Of a stretch of 64,000 nucleotides of DNA, positions 55,820 to 64,000 are shown piece after piece (position 1 is the first letter of the stretch; every line of letters begins with the position of its first letter). The stretch lies in assembly GCA_905221615.1 (NCBI GenBank), contig CAJNDT010003212.1, forward strand, positions 167,001 to 231,000. Direction: 5' to 3'. The position numbers were made by a program, and so were the translations under genes. This DNA comes from Symbiodinium sp. CCMP2592. Taxonomy: Eukaryota; Sar; Dinophyceae; Suessiales; Symbiodiniaceae. A model generated the notes under the pieces. The model was given only the letters and a program-made list of their open reading frames with translations, had not been told where the DNA came from and ran no database searches.

Positions 55820-58800
55820 TTGGGCTCGCGGGCCCTTAGCACCATGGAGCTGGTCTGGCCAGCAAGGCGAAGCTTCCCCTTTGGAAGCGAGGCACAAATT
55901 TTGGAAACAATGCTGCTTGGGAAGCAGCAACTGGGGTGCATCCGGGGCGCCAGGGGCGCTAGAGATGCAAAAGTGGCGAGGGCCATGGGTCTTCTTGTGA
56001 GTTTCATTGTGGAGAAGCGACAGGCCTACCTCCTTGGTGCGAGGCAGGCTTTGCAGAAGATGCTCGCCATCGGCATTGGACCAAGCATGCTGTGGTCTCC
56101 TGTGGGCGAGTTTGGCATCCTGCCTTTGGAAGGTGAGCTCTGGTCAAAGGCTGCCTTTTGCAGCACCGAGGCCAACAGAGCTTGTGACAGTGAAAGAAGT
56201 GATATGGCCCGGGGCAACGATGCTGCCAACAGGGCCGGCGAAACAATCAGTGCAAGTGCTGCTGCAGTGGGCGGCGGCGAGATTATCAGTGCTTGTGATT
56301 TCTCGGCTGCGGGCTGTGGCGAGGAAAATGGAGACAGCGATCTTGTTGCTGTGGGCAATCATTTCGACAGTGATGCTTTCACTTGTGGACATGGTGAGAC
56401 AGATTGCCCTGGCTTTTGTGCTGCTGCGAGCGGCGATCGGCAAGCCACGGCATGTATCGCTGCTGGTCCCTCTCTTGATGGCCACATTTGCTGGGAAGAG
56501 GTGCACGATGAAGGCAGCCACGGCATTGCTTTCAGCATCTACGACTCCACCATCGACGTTCCTGCTTTTAGGTCTAGGGGGAACCGGACCCAAGAACCGA
56601 GAAGAACAACAAAAGATCCGCGTGAGGACAAAGAGTGTTGTAGGGTAGGTAAGGTGTCTGTGTCACGTCGACCAGATGCCGGGGACCGGACCCTAGAACC
56701 GAGAAGAAACAATCAAGATCCGCTCGAGGACAAAAAGGGTGAACATGCTAGCTCCACCGGCCCGCCCATGGGCCCCCCGGGGCCTCCAGCCTCGCAGTGC
56801 GGAAGCCATGGCAACAGTGTTGGCTTTCAGGTTCCTCCCGCTTGCGCGGCGGCGGCTGCTGGCGGCCAGTTGAGCGAGCACTCCCACCCGAAGGGCAAGT
56901 CCACCGACACGTTTCTCGAGGACCTGGAGGGCACGATCACTGGCGACGGCGACGCGAGAGGACAGCCGTCCCAAGATGACAGCCGCGGGCGACGACTTGA
57001 TGTTGGCAGCTCCGGTGCCACCTGCATGTGCATCCCTGGGACCCCCCTAAGGTTTAGTCCTGTTGGGTTCCCCGGTACTGCGACGAAGCTGCATCGCAAG
57101 AGACTGCTGCCAACATTGCGGGCTTACACCAAGCCTCGCAAGCGCTTCTGCTGCAGTGTGACAGGCACTCTGCAAATCATGCCAGGGCATCCAGGACAGG
57201 GTTCATGTGATCATGTGCGGCAGGTTCCCTTGTGCACAACATGTGTTGCTTCCTTTGAACCCTTGCTTGATCCGACTTCCCAATGTTGGTGCTGTGGCGC
57301 GACCGGCCGGCCTTATCCGAGGTGTGGTCGGGAACCCTCGAAAGAGAGCGAGAAATCCCACCAAGGACAGGTCAGGACCTCTGCTGCCCGCACGGATTTG
57401 CATGATGCCTCTTTTCTTGAAAGTGCCGAAGCTAGCCTGAGGTGCGGTCAAGATTGGTCGAAAGATCCTAGCATATCCCACCGAAGGATCGCTGAAGCAG
57501 ATTGTGCCATCTTGCATGAATCCCAATCCGACAATACCCAGTCTTCCCCTGCTCTGGCTCCATCTGCTGCTGCAGGTCGCAAAAATGGTCGAAAACCTGC
57601 AACATCCTTGCAAGCGCCCCGCCGATCCTCGTCTGGAGGCTGGCTCCTGCGGTGCACCACTTTTCGTGATTGTGGTCAGGCTGTGTTAGGCTGTTGCAAC
57701 TGTGAGCTCCCTTTTGCATTTTGGAACCCCAGCCGGGGCAACCAGCGCGAGGGCAACGCAGGAGAGAGAATCATTGAAGCAAGCCACCCAGGGCCGAGTT
57801 TCGATTGCAAGCGGCAGCTCCCAGCACTGAAAGCGTACACGAAGCCTCGGAAACGCTGCTGCCGAAGGGCTACAGGTTTTTCGGTCAGTACCCAGTGCCG
57901 TGACTGCAAGCGGCCTTTCCCAGCGCAGTGTGCTTATGTGAAACCCCGTAAACGCTTTTGCCACAGCGTCGCTGGTACCCTGCAGTCGAGGACTGGACAC
58001 CAACAACAGAGCTTGTCTAATCAGGTGCCGCCGGTTCCCCTGGTCCCCTTAGGGTGTAGTCCCTCTTGGTCCCAGGCGAGCTTTGAGCGCAACGCATGTG
58101 TTACATCTTCAGCCCTTTTGCTTGATCAGACACACAAGTGTTGGTGCTGTGGCGCAACTGGCCAGCCTGGTCTGAGGTGTGGTCGAGTCTCCTCGAAAGA
58201 GGGCGAGAAATCCTGCCAAGGACGGGTTAGGACCTCTGCTGCCTGCACGGACCCACAGAACGCTCCTTTTCTTGAGAATGCAGTGGCCAGCCCAGGGTGT
58301 GGTCAAGATTGGTTGAAAGACCCTAGCATATCCCGCCGAGGGTTGGCCACAACGGCTTGTGCAGCCTTGCATGCACATCACCCCGGCAATACCCAGATTC
58401 CTTCTGTTCTGGCCAACGATGCTGCTGCAGGTCAAGAGCGTTCGTCAGAGCCCGGAACATCCTCAGCAGCACCCTGCCGATACTTGTCGCGAGGCTGGCT
58501 CTTGCACTGCCCCACGCTTCTTAATTGCGGACGGACTGTTGCCAACTGGTGCGCCTTTGGATTCAACTTTACAGCCTACACACCCAGCCGGGGTAAGTGT
58601 CACGATGACAAAATTGGGGAGCGTATCGGAGAAGCCAGCCATCCCGGCCCGAGCTGCAACCCTACTTGTGGTCACAGTCTGCGCACTCCCAGCCTGGAGC
58701 AGTGCCATAACGACAAGGTTGGCGCCCGAATTGGAGAGGCCAGCAACCCAGGACCTGGTTTCGACTTAGGTGGTGGCTTTGCCGATGCACTCAAGCAGCA

Positions 58801-61800
58801 AATCATGCAGCTTGTACAGGAGGCGGTGCAAAAGATCCTAGCTGATCTTAACTTGGGCTCTCTGTTGGGAGGGCACACTCAGGCGCCGATTGCAAACAGC
58901 CCTTTTGCTCCTCTGCTTCCGAATGCTGCTGTGGCCGGTGACAGTACCTTGCCCAAACCTCGTAGGAAGCGCAAAAAGAAGGGGCAACAGCCCCCAGCAG
59001 AGCAGCCGGAACCCCAAGGGAAGGCCAAAGGTAAAAACAAGCACAGAGGCGGAGGTGAACAGGCCCAGACTCCCCCTAAGCCATCTCTTGAGGCCCCTGC
59101 GACTCATTCCCGAGGCAAGGGCATCGGCATCACACCGGAGGATGCAAAGGCTGGCTGGGTCACTGTTGGCCCAAGAGCACGACCGAAACCCAATGAAGAA
59201 TTCTGCTTAAGAGCACAAGATTGGAATCAGCCCCTCCTTGATCCCACAAAGTTCGCTGAAAAGCTTGAGGCGATCCCACAGGGTGAGAAACTGACAGGCG
59301 TGATCTTATGCAACTCTGAGCAGGCTCAGCTTATCAAGGCCATGGCAGCTGGATGTACCAAGGCTTATTCCGTCACTCTGGTGTGCCTCGACCCTGCGGG
59401 AACCGCCCGGGTCCCAGGCCTTGTGAAGGATCAGCTGCAATTCCGCAAAGCCACCACGGGCTTCCTTCGTTCTGATCCGACAGATGCGGTCCCGGCACCT
59501 AAGGGTGCCAAGCCCACTTTTGCCGTTGTTCGCAAGCCCTCGGTGGTCCTGCATGCGAGGATCCCGAAAAGCTTTGCCACCGAAAAGCTTTGGGCTGCTG
59601 TTGCCAAGACACCCTCCCGTGTCATGATGCAGTGGATGGCAGACCACCATGTCAATGTGCTGGACGCCTGGGGCTGGAAGGAAGAACGCCTCGCTAAGGA
59701 CCTCCAGCTGTATGGCCTTCTCAGGGTCAGCGAAAGTGACTTGAAGCCGGTGCTTGCGCTTTCTGGCATGGACGGCATCTTTCTTGAATGCGCCAAGAAT
59801 AAAGAAGCACCGAAGCTTCCCACCAAAATCACTTGGGTTGAACCTAGCAAGGGCGAGGCTCCGGGTGAATACCTTGCTCGCATGCGGCGTTCGGCTGGGG
59901 ACCTGGGTCTCGCACATCGTGGAGGCAAACTCGGCCAAATTGCACCACTTGCCGACGGCGAGCCCATTGCGAAAATCTGGTCGGTGCCGTGGGTCCCAGC
60001 CGATTGGACTGTCGAGCAGGTCACCGACCTGCTAAAAGCCTCTTTCACAGAAATCGCCATGCTCAGGCAATTGCGCAAGAAGGCTTCCAAGGTGTTCTAC
60101 TTTCGTGCTGCAGCCAAGGAGCCAGACCGGGATCTCATTCCCCTCCCGGCCAAGGATGGCGACACTGAGTTGACTTTGTGGGCCGCGGTTGCACCTCCGC
60201 GCACCCCGGTGCGACAGCAGAGACCTTTGAAAGCTTCGTCGGTTCTGCCTTTGGCCCCTCGCGCCTCCATCTTTGACCCCCAGCCTGTGTCGGTGCCCAG
60301 TGCCCCTGCTGAGAACCCAGATGGCCAGGACGAACCAAAGGAGGTCAGTGCCCCGAAGCGCTCCAAGACCATGGCCCGACAGGTGCCACAGGGAACCAAG
60401 CTGCACCCGCAGCCGCGTGATGGGGCTTGCATTTTCCACACGGTTTCAGCTGGTCTGACATGGCTGCACCGAGAGGGCAAGAAGCGCATCCCCATTGCGC
60501 GAGAGTTGCGCGCAACCACCATCGAACACTTGAAGAAAAATCAAGACAGGTATGAGCCATACTGGGACCAGATGGGCCCGGATGGCAACAAACTTAAGAC
60601 GTGGTCCGACTACCTTGAAAAGCTGGCTTCTGAGTCGGCCTACGGGTCCGACATAGAAATTAGGGCCCTTGCAAAAATTTGGGATATTAGGATCATAGTA
60701 GTGCCCGAAGCCCCCGAGCTCTACCCCGAAGCGTACAATCCGCAAGCTGCCATGGGCACAATAGCAGTATGGCTCAGCCACAGACATGTCGACTTGCTCT
60801 TGCCAGAAAATGGCACATACCCCAAAGAGGTCTTAAATGTCAAATCAGGACCAGCTGTCGCCTTTCGGGCCGGGGGGGACTCGACCAGTGACGCTGCCAG
60901 CACCTTGAAGCGACCACCCACGGTATGGACCCAATCCTCTAGGCGTGGTAGGGCCGCTCTTTCGCAAGCTTCCCAGCCCGCCACCCTTCGGCCTCCCACC
61001 ACGGTGTGGACCGACAAGCCTAAGAGTAAGGCCTCTCGGGTTTCTAAGGTTCGCCAGGGTTCCAAGGTGCAAGGTTTCGCCCGGGCCCTCGAGGTCCAAG
61101 GTCACCCACCTGCTGCAGGCAGTGCGGAGGCTGTTGCCCCAGGCCAGGTGCAGGATGCCGTCAGCGAGACTGAGAGCCAGGACCTGCAGGGTTGCGAGGC
61201 TCAGACTGACAAAGCGGTGGTGTGCACTGCCAAGTGGAGAGCCTGCCCATACCGACCTCTCCCGAAAGCTCCCTCCGACCTTACGTTCAAGTGTGATTTG
61301 TGCCCTTTCCGCCGCATATGCAAAAGTGCGACGCAGTACTACAGCATCCGGCATAAACACAACAGGAAGGCCCACGACGGTGCAAACCTCCCAGGATTGA
61401 TCCTTCAACCCCGCATGCAGCGGATGCCAAAAAGACTGTCCTCAGGAGATTGGCGTTGCCCCCTCTGCAAAGAAGGCCTGCGTAAAGAGGTGATGGCTCA
61501 GGTCTCCTCATCTGTGTTGTGTGAGATTCGCTTCCGACACTGGACGGCCAAGCACAAGGATGAGGTCACCCGCCAGCAGTGGACCACCCTCCTCAAGCAG
61601 CAAAATCCCCAGACAGGCCCCAAGGACAGCGCTGGACACACTCAGGCCATGCGCTTGAGAACCCTCAATAAGCGCGTAATTGCTGAAGTCAGGGCCCCCA
61701 GTTTCCCCAGCCTCACTATGTTTGCTTGGCCCCGCTGCAAGAAAAAGGGCAAATCTGAGCGATTGACTGTGGAGCATGGTTGGTCGTGCAACAGCTGTGG

Positions 61801-62017
61801 CCGTGCGCTTCGTGGCCGACGCGAGGCTGCGAAGCATGCTAAAAACCCATGCATTCCAGCATCCGAGAAGCTCTGTGCAAAATACGAGCGAGAACTTCAG
61901 AACCTCAGCAAATGGGTCGATGAGCCAGGACGTACTGCTCTCCCGCCGCAAATCCATGACCTGATCACGTCGGCCCTCAAGGCTGTAAGGCGGCAAAAAC
62001 AGTTGCAGGGTTCGTGA
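55820..62017 (+). CDS. LINE copy C ORF1 polyprotein, 2,065 residues
   Basis: Uninterrupted from ATG 55,820; an upstream ATG (55,701, MAPSSGGAATF) is out of frame by one base. Two ~200-residue modules each hold AYTKPRKR (~434, ~672), CWCCGATG (~488, ~774), a GWL...C...C stretch and a closing EASHPGP (~655, ~940). A further copy reads GEASNPGPGFD (~975), followed by an amphipathic helix (ALKQQIMQLVQEAVQKILAD). Then come a Lys/Gly-rich linker, a conserved region of ~400 residues, an OTU-like protease (DGACIFHTV ~1533; WLSHRHVDLLLPE ~1653) and three C2H2-like fingers (CDLC ~1823, CPLC ~1880, CNSC ~1991). LINE ORF1 proteins bind element RNA; an OTU protease also occurs in Dualen/RandI LINEs. Possible ribosome skipping at the PGP motifs is inference. 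Confidence 0.82.
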   Translation: MGSRALSTMELVWPARRSFPFGSEAQILETMLLGKQQLGCIRGARGARDAKVARAMGLLVSFIVEKRQAYLLGARQALQKMLAIGIGPSMLWSPVGEFGILPLEGELWSKAAFCSTEANRACDSERSDMARGNDAANRAGETISASAAAVGGGEIISACDFSAAGCGEENGDSDLVAVGNHFDSDAFTCGHGETDCPGFCAAASGDRQATACIAAGPSLDGHICWEEVHDEGSHGIAFSIYDSTIDVPAFRSRGNRTQEPRRTTKDPREDKECCRVGKVSVSRRPDAGDRTLEPRRNNQDPLEDKKGEHASSTGPPMGPPGPPASQCGSHGNSVGFQVPPACAAAAAGGQLSEHSHPKGKSTDTFLEDLEGTITGDGDARGQPSQDDSRGRRLDVGSSGATCMCIPGTPLRFSPVGFPGTATKLHRKRLLPTLRAYTKPRKRFCCSVTGTLQIMPGHPGQGSCDHVRQVPLCTTCVASFEPLLDPTSQCWCCGATGRPYPRCGREPSKESEKSHQGQVRTSAARTDLHDASFLESAEASLRCGQDWSKDPSISHRRIAEADCAILHESQSDNTQSSPALAPSAAAGRKNGRKPATSLQAPRRSSSGGWLLRCTTFRDCGQAVLGCCNCELPFAFWNPSRGNQREGNAGERIIEASHPGPSFDCKRQLPALKAYTKPRKRCCRRATGFSVSTQCRDCKRPFPAQCAYVKPRKRFCHSVAGTLQSRTGHQQQSLSNQVPPVPLVPLGCSPSWSQASFERNACVTSSALLLDQTHKCWCCGATGQPGLRCGRVSSKEGEKSCQGRVRTSAACTDPQNAPFLENAVASPGCGQDWLKDPSISRRGLATTACAALHAHHPGNTQIPSVLANDAAAGQERSSEPGTSSAAPCRYLSRGWLLHCPTLLNCGRTVANWCAFGFNFTAYTPSRGKCHDDKIGERIGEASHPGPSCNPTCGHSLRTPSLEQCHNDKVGARIGEASNPGPGFDLGGGFADALKQQIMQLVQEAVQKILADLNLGSLLGGHTQAPIANSPFAPLLPNAAVAGDSTLPKPRRKRKKKGQQPPAEQPEPQGKAKGKNKHRGGGEQAQTPPKPSLEAPATHSRGKGIGITPEDAKAGWVTVGPRARPKPNEEFCLRAQDWNQPLLDPTKFAEKLEAIPQGEKLTGVILCNSEQAQLIKAMAAGCTKAYSVTLVCLDPAGTARVPGLVKDQLQFRKATTGFLRSDPTDAVPAPKGAKPTFAVVRKPSVVLHARIPKSFATEKLWAAVAKTPSRVMMQWMADHHVNVLDAWGWKEERLAKDLQLYGLLRVSESDLKPVLALSGMDGIFLECAKNKEAPKLPTKITWVEPSKGEAPGEYLARMRRSAGDLGLAHRGGKLGQIAPLADGEPIAKIWSVPWVPADWTVEQVTDLLKASFTEIAMLRQLRKKASKVFYFRAAAKEPDRDLIPLPAKDGDTELTLWAAVAPPRTPVRQQRPLKASSVLPLAPRASIFDPQPVSVPSAPAENPDGQDEPKEVSAPKRSKTMARQVPQGTKLHPQPRDGACIFHTVSAGLTWLHREGKKRIPIARELRATTIEHLKKNQDRYEPYWDQMGPDGNKLKTWSDYLEKLASESAYGSDIEIRALAKIWDIRIIVVPEAPELYPEAYNPQAAMGTIAVWLSHRHVDLLLPENGTYPKEVLNVKSGPAVAFRAGGDSTSDAASTLKRPPTVWTQSSRRGRAALSQASQPATLRPPTTVWTDKPKSKASRVSKVRQGSKVQGFARALEVQGHPPAAGSAEAVAPGQVQDAVSETESQDLQGCEAQTDKAVVCTAKWRACPYRPLPKAPSDLTFKCDLCPFRRICKSATQYYSIRHKHNRKAHDGANLPGLILQPRMQRMPKRLSSGDWRCPLCKEGLRKEVMAQVSSSVLCEIRFRHWTAKHKDEVTRQQWTTLLKQQNPQTGPKDSAGHTQAMRLRTLNKRVIAEVRAPSFPSLTMFAWPRCKKKGKSERLTVEHGWSCNSCGRALRGRREAAKHAKNPCIPASEKLCAKYERELQNLSKWVDEPGRTALPPQIHDLITSALKAVRRQKQLQGS

Positions 62018-64000
62018 AGGTCTTGACTGCCAACACCAATCGTACCGGCACTGCAAAGACGCCTTTGCTCGTGAGCCTCATGAGACAGGAGTCCGTGCAA
62101 TTAGCATCTTTGCAAGAAGTGGACGTCAACGTTGAGTCTGCAGTGGGCTTTTGCAAACACTGGAAGACTCAGGGATTCACCGCAGTGCTGGCGCCTTTGG
62201 ACGCCGAAAGACGCCAACACCGAGTTGCTCTGATCTCTTCGGTGCCTATCAAGCCTATTGCATTAGGGGGGATTTTTGACAGCTCCAGGGTCGCTGCAGG
62301 CTTGATTGAGCTACAACGTCAAGGGAACAAAATGTCAATTTTAGTCCTTGCCGTTTATGGTTACCCTGGAAATCTCCCGAAAACTTCCCTGCTTGTTGAA
62401 AGTCTCTTTGAAAAAGCGGCCACCTTCGGAGGCCCTGTGCTGGCCGTAGGAGACTGGAATGCAGTAGAGGAGGAGGGTGTTCTCCCTCGCCTCGTGACCT
62501 CAGGACACCTGATCCCGCTTGATGATGGTGATCGCAGCGACCTTAGGAACACCAATCCCGCCCGCACCAGAAGAATCGATTATGGAGTGAGCACCGCGCA
62601 CATCCGTGCCGACGCCGTGCTACACTACGATCGAGATGACATCTCGGACCATCTGTGCGTCGCTTACAGCTTGGACCTCGAGACCTGGCAACAGTGTGCC
62701 GGTATCCCTAGATTTCAGCCTGTGGAACAAACGGACCCCCAGATCATCATGAACCGGTTTCGCGAGGCCTGGGAACCAAGAGTTTTTGAGTCCTGTTTGG
62801 AAGCTGCTGATGTTGACCAGGCCCTTGTGCACCTTTATCGTGTGGCCGAAACTTGCTTGCATTCCGGAGACTCCAGCTGTGCCGAGGCCGTCGGCCGTGC
62901 GATGCTCTGGGACCCTGTGCGCAACGTATGCCGCCCTCACCACACCACAACAGAAGGTCATGCCTCCTTGACGTTGCACACCCTGCGTAAATTGGACAGT
63001 CAACTGCGACAGCTCCGCTGCCAGCCTTTTGACCAAAACCTAAGGACTGCGATACGGAAAAAATGCGGGGACCTGCGTCGCAGACTCCCTGACTGCCCTT
63101 TCTTTGACCTTAATGATCTTGACGCCACTCTTGCTAGTGTTGAAGCTTTGGGGTCGGACTTGACTGCCCAGGAAAAGCAGATCCGCATCGCCAGGTGGAG
63201 GACTGAAACCAACAATGTCACTGCTGCCACTGCCTGGGTCAAGCGGTGGGCCGCGCGCCGTGTCGAGCTCGACACCCCGCCCTGCGAGTTGGCCAAAGCT
63301 CCCACTGACATCCACCCCACTTCTGTCGTCAATACTCAAAGCAGGGTGTGGATGAATAAGTGGTCTTGCGATTCCGAGCCCATAAACCAGGCCGACTTGG
63401 CCGAAATCTTGAGTGCCCTCCCCAGGCCGACTCAGGCTTCAGTGGACTTGTCAATCAAAGGGCAGGAACTTTTTGATGCGGTCAAAAGAATGTCCCACAA
63501 GGCCGTCGGCCCCGACCAATGGGGTGCCGAGACCCTGCACCTGCCATCTGAGTGGTGGGACTCCTTGGGACGACTCTGGACACTTGTGCTCTCCAGTGGG
63601 CACGTCCCACTGCTGTGGAGACGTGCGTTGGTAGTACTTGTCCCTAAAGCACATACTGAGTACCGCCCCATAGCGCTGACATCCTTCTTTTGGCGCGCGG
63701 GTGCCCGCATCCTGTGCAGGCGTATGCAAGCGTGGATTGCATCGTGGTGCTCGCCCCAGGCTGCTGGAGGAGCCCCAGGCAAGGGCACCACCGACGCTCA
63801 TGGTGTCATCTTGCAGAGCCGGCACCAGGGTGCCAAAGCCTACATACAGCAGGATTTATCCGCGTATTTTGACAGCATCAGGCTCCCACAGCTACTCACC
63901 ATCCTTGACCACATGCGGGCCCCGCCATGCCTGGGCAGGCTGCTGGCCTCTTTTTACAGCGACTCTCAGAGATTGTTTAAAGTCTCTAAGGTCACCAATG
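61962..64000 (+). CDS. LINE copy C ORF2 (endonuclease and start of RT, partial)
   Basis: The frame lies -1 to ORF1, opens after TGA ~61,959 and overlaps the ORF1 end by ~55 nt. The first codons before the domain give KTVAGFVKVLTANTNRTG with no ATG. APE-type endonuclease: SLQEVDV, VYGYPGN, VGDWNAVEEEG, RRIDYGVST, SDHLCVAY. RT begins near 63,450 (KGQELFDAVKRMSHKAVGPD), with YIQQDLSAYFDSIR (motif A) at ~63,845. No stop is seen before the window ends. It carries the uninterrupted target site of the 22-kb element (GTGGACTTGTCAATC, ~63,441-63,456). It may be a functional source copy. Confidence 0.78.

Larger units (their letters stand above)
55617..64000 (+). mobile_element. Non-LTR retrotransposon copy C (runs off the window)
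   Basis: The best-preserved copy: leader from 55,617, uninterrupted ORF1 (55,820-62,017), and ORF2 open to the last base. It matches copy B very closely at 55,620-57,577 and after ~59,120, but is clearly diverged between, and follows copy A in part of the endonuclease region. Confidence 0.85.

Overview
The window looks like nuclear DNA of a dinoflagellate, most likely Symbiodiniaceae or another member of the Suessiales; this is inference, since no rRNA or spliced-leader gene is present. The signs are moderately GC-rich DNA packed with retroelement ORFs, short introns with GT or GC donors, ORF1 proteins carrying repeated GEASHPGP motifs, and retroelement-encoded cytosine-methyltransferase-like domains of the kind reported from Symbiodinium. 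All convincing coding sequence is on the + strand. I saw no tRNA, rRNA, CRISPR or bacterial-type operon.

Layout. (1) 1-10,022: two damaged DIRS-like tyrosine-recombinase retroelements side by side. The first has gag, a 2OG-oxygenase/C5-methyltransferase ORF and a tyrosine recombinase, but no RT. The second has gag and a large methyltransferase/2OG-oxygenase/RT/RNase H ORF, but no recombinase. In both, gag and pol share a frame and are separated by a single TGA. (2) 10,398-64,000: three head-to-tail copies (A, B, C) of one non-LTR retrotransposon. ORF1 has repeated Cys-rich/SHPGP modules, an OTU-like protease and C2H2-like fingers; ORF2 has an APE-type endonuclease, RT and RNase H. Copy C has an uninterrupted 2,065-residue ORF1 and an open ORF2 that runs off the window.

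(3) 17,924-39,968: copy A is split inside ORF2 by a 22,045-bp insertion with terminal inverted repeats (13 bp perfect, about 28-30 bp imperfect) and a TA target duplication; copies B and C show the empty site. Near its right end the insertion encodes a pogo/Tc1-like DDE transposase. It also carries an intron-rich set of genes or gene pieces: a C5 DNA methyltransferase that splices in phase into OTU and ASCH domains, a 2OG-Fe(II) oxygenase, an AP2-like DNA-binding protein, a possible WWE domain, a coiled-coil protein and an acidic repeat protein. A ~20-nt motif that forms part of the terminal repeats recurs about forty times: in forward orientation at the left end, in reverse orientation at the right end, and inside short introns of the cargo genes.

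Taken together, this is a retroelement array later hit by a giant cut-and-paste DNA transposon with a cargo of DNA-modification genes. Cytosine-methyltransferase and 2OG-oxygenase domains occur together on three different mobile elements within about 30 kb, which suggests that control of base modification is a common tactic of mobile DNA in this genome.
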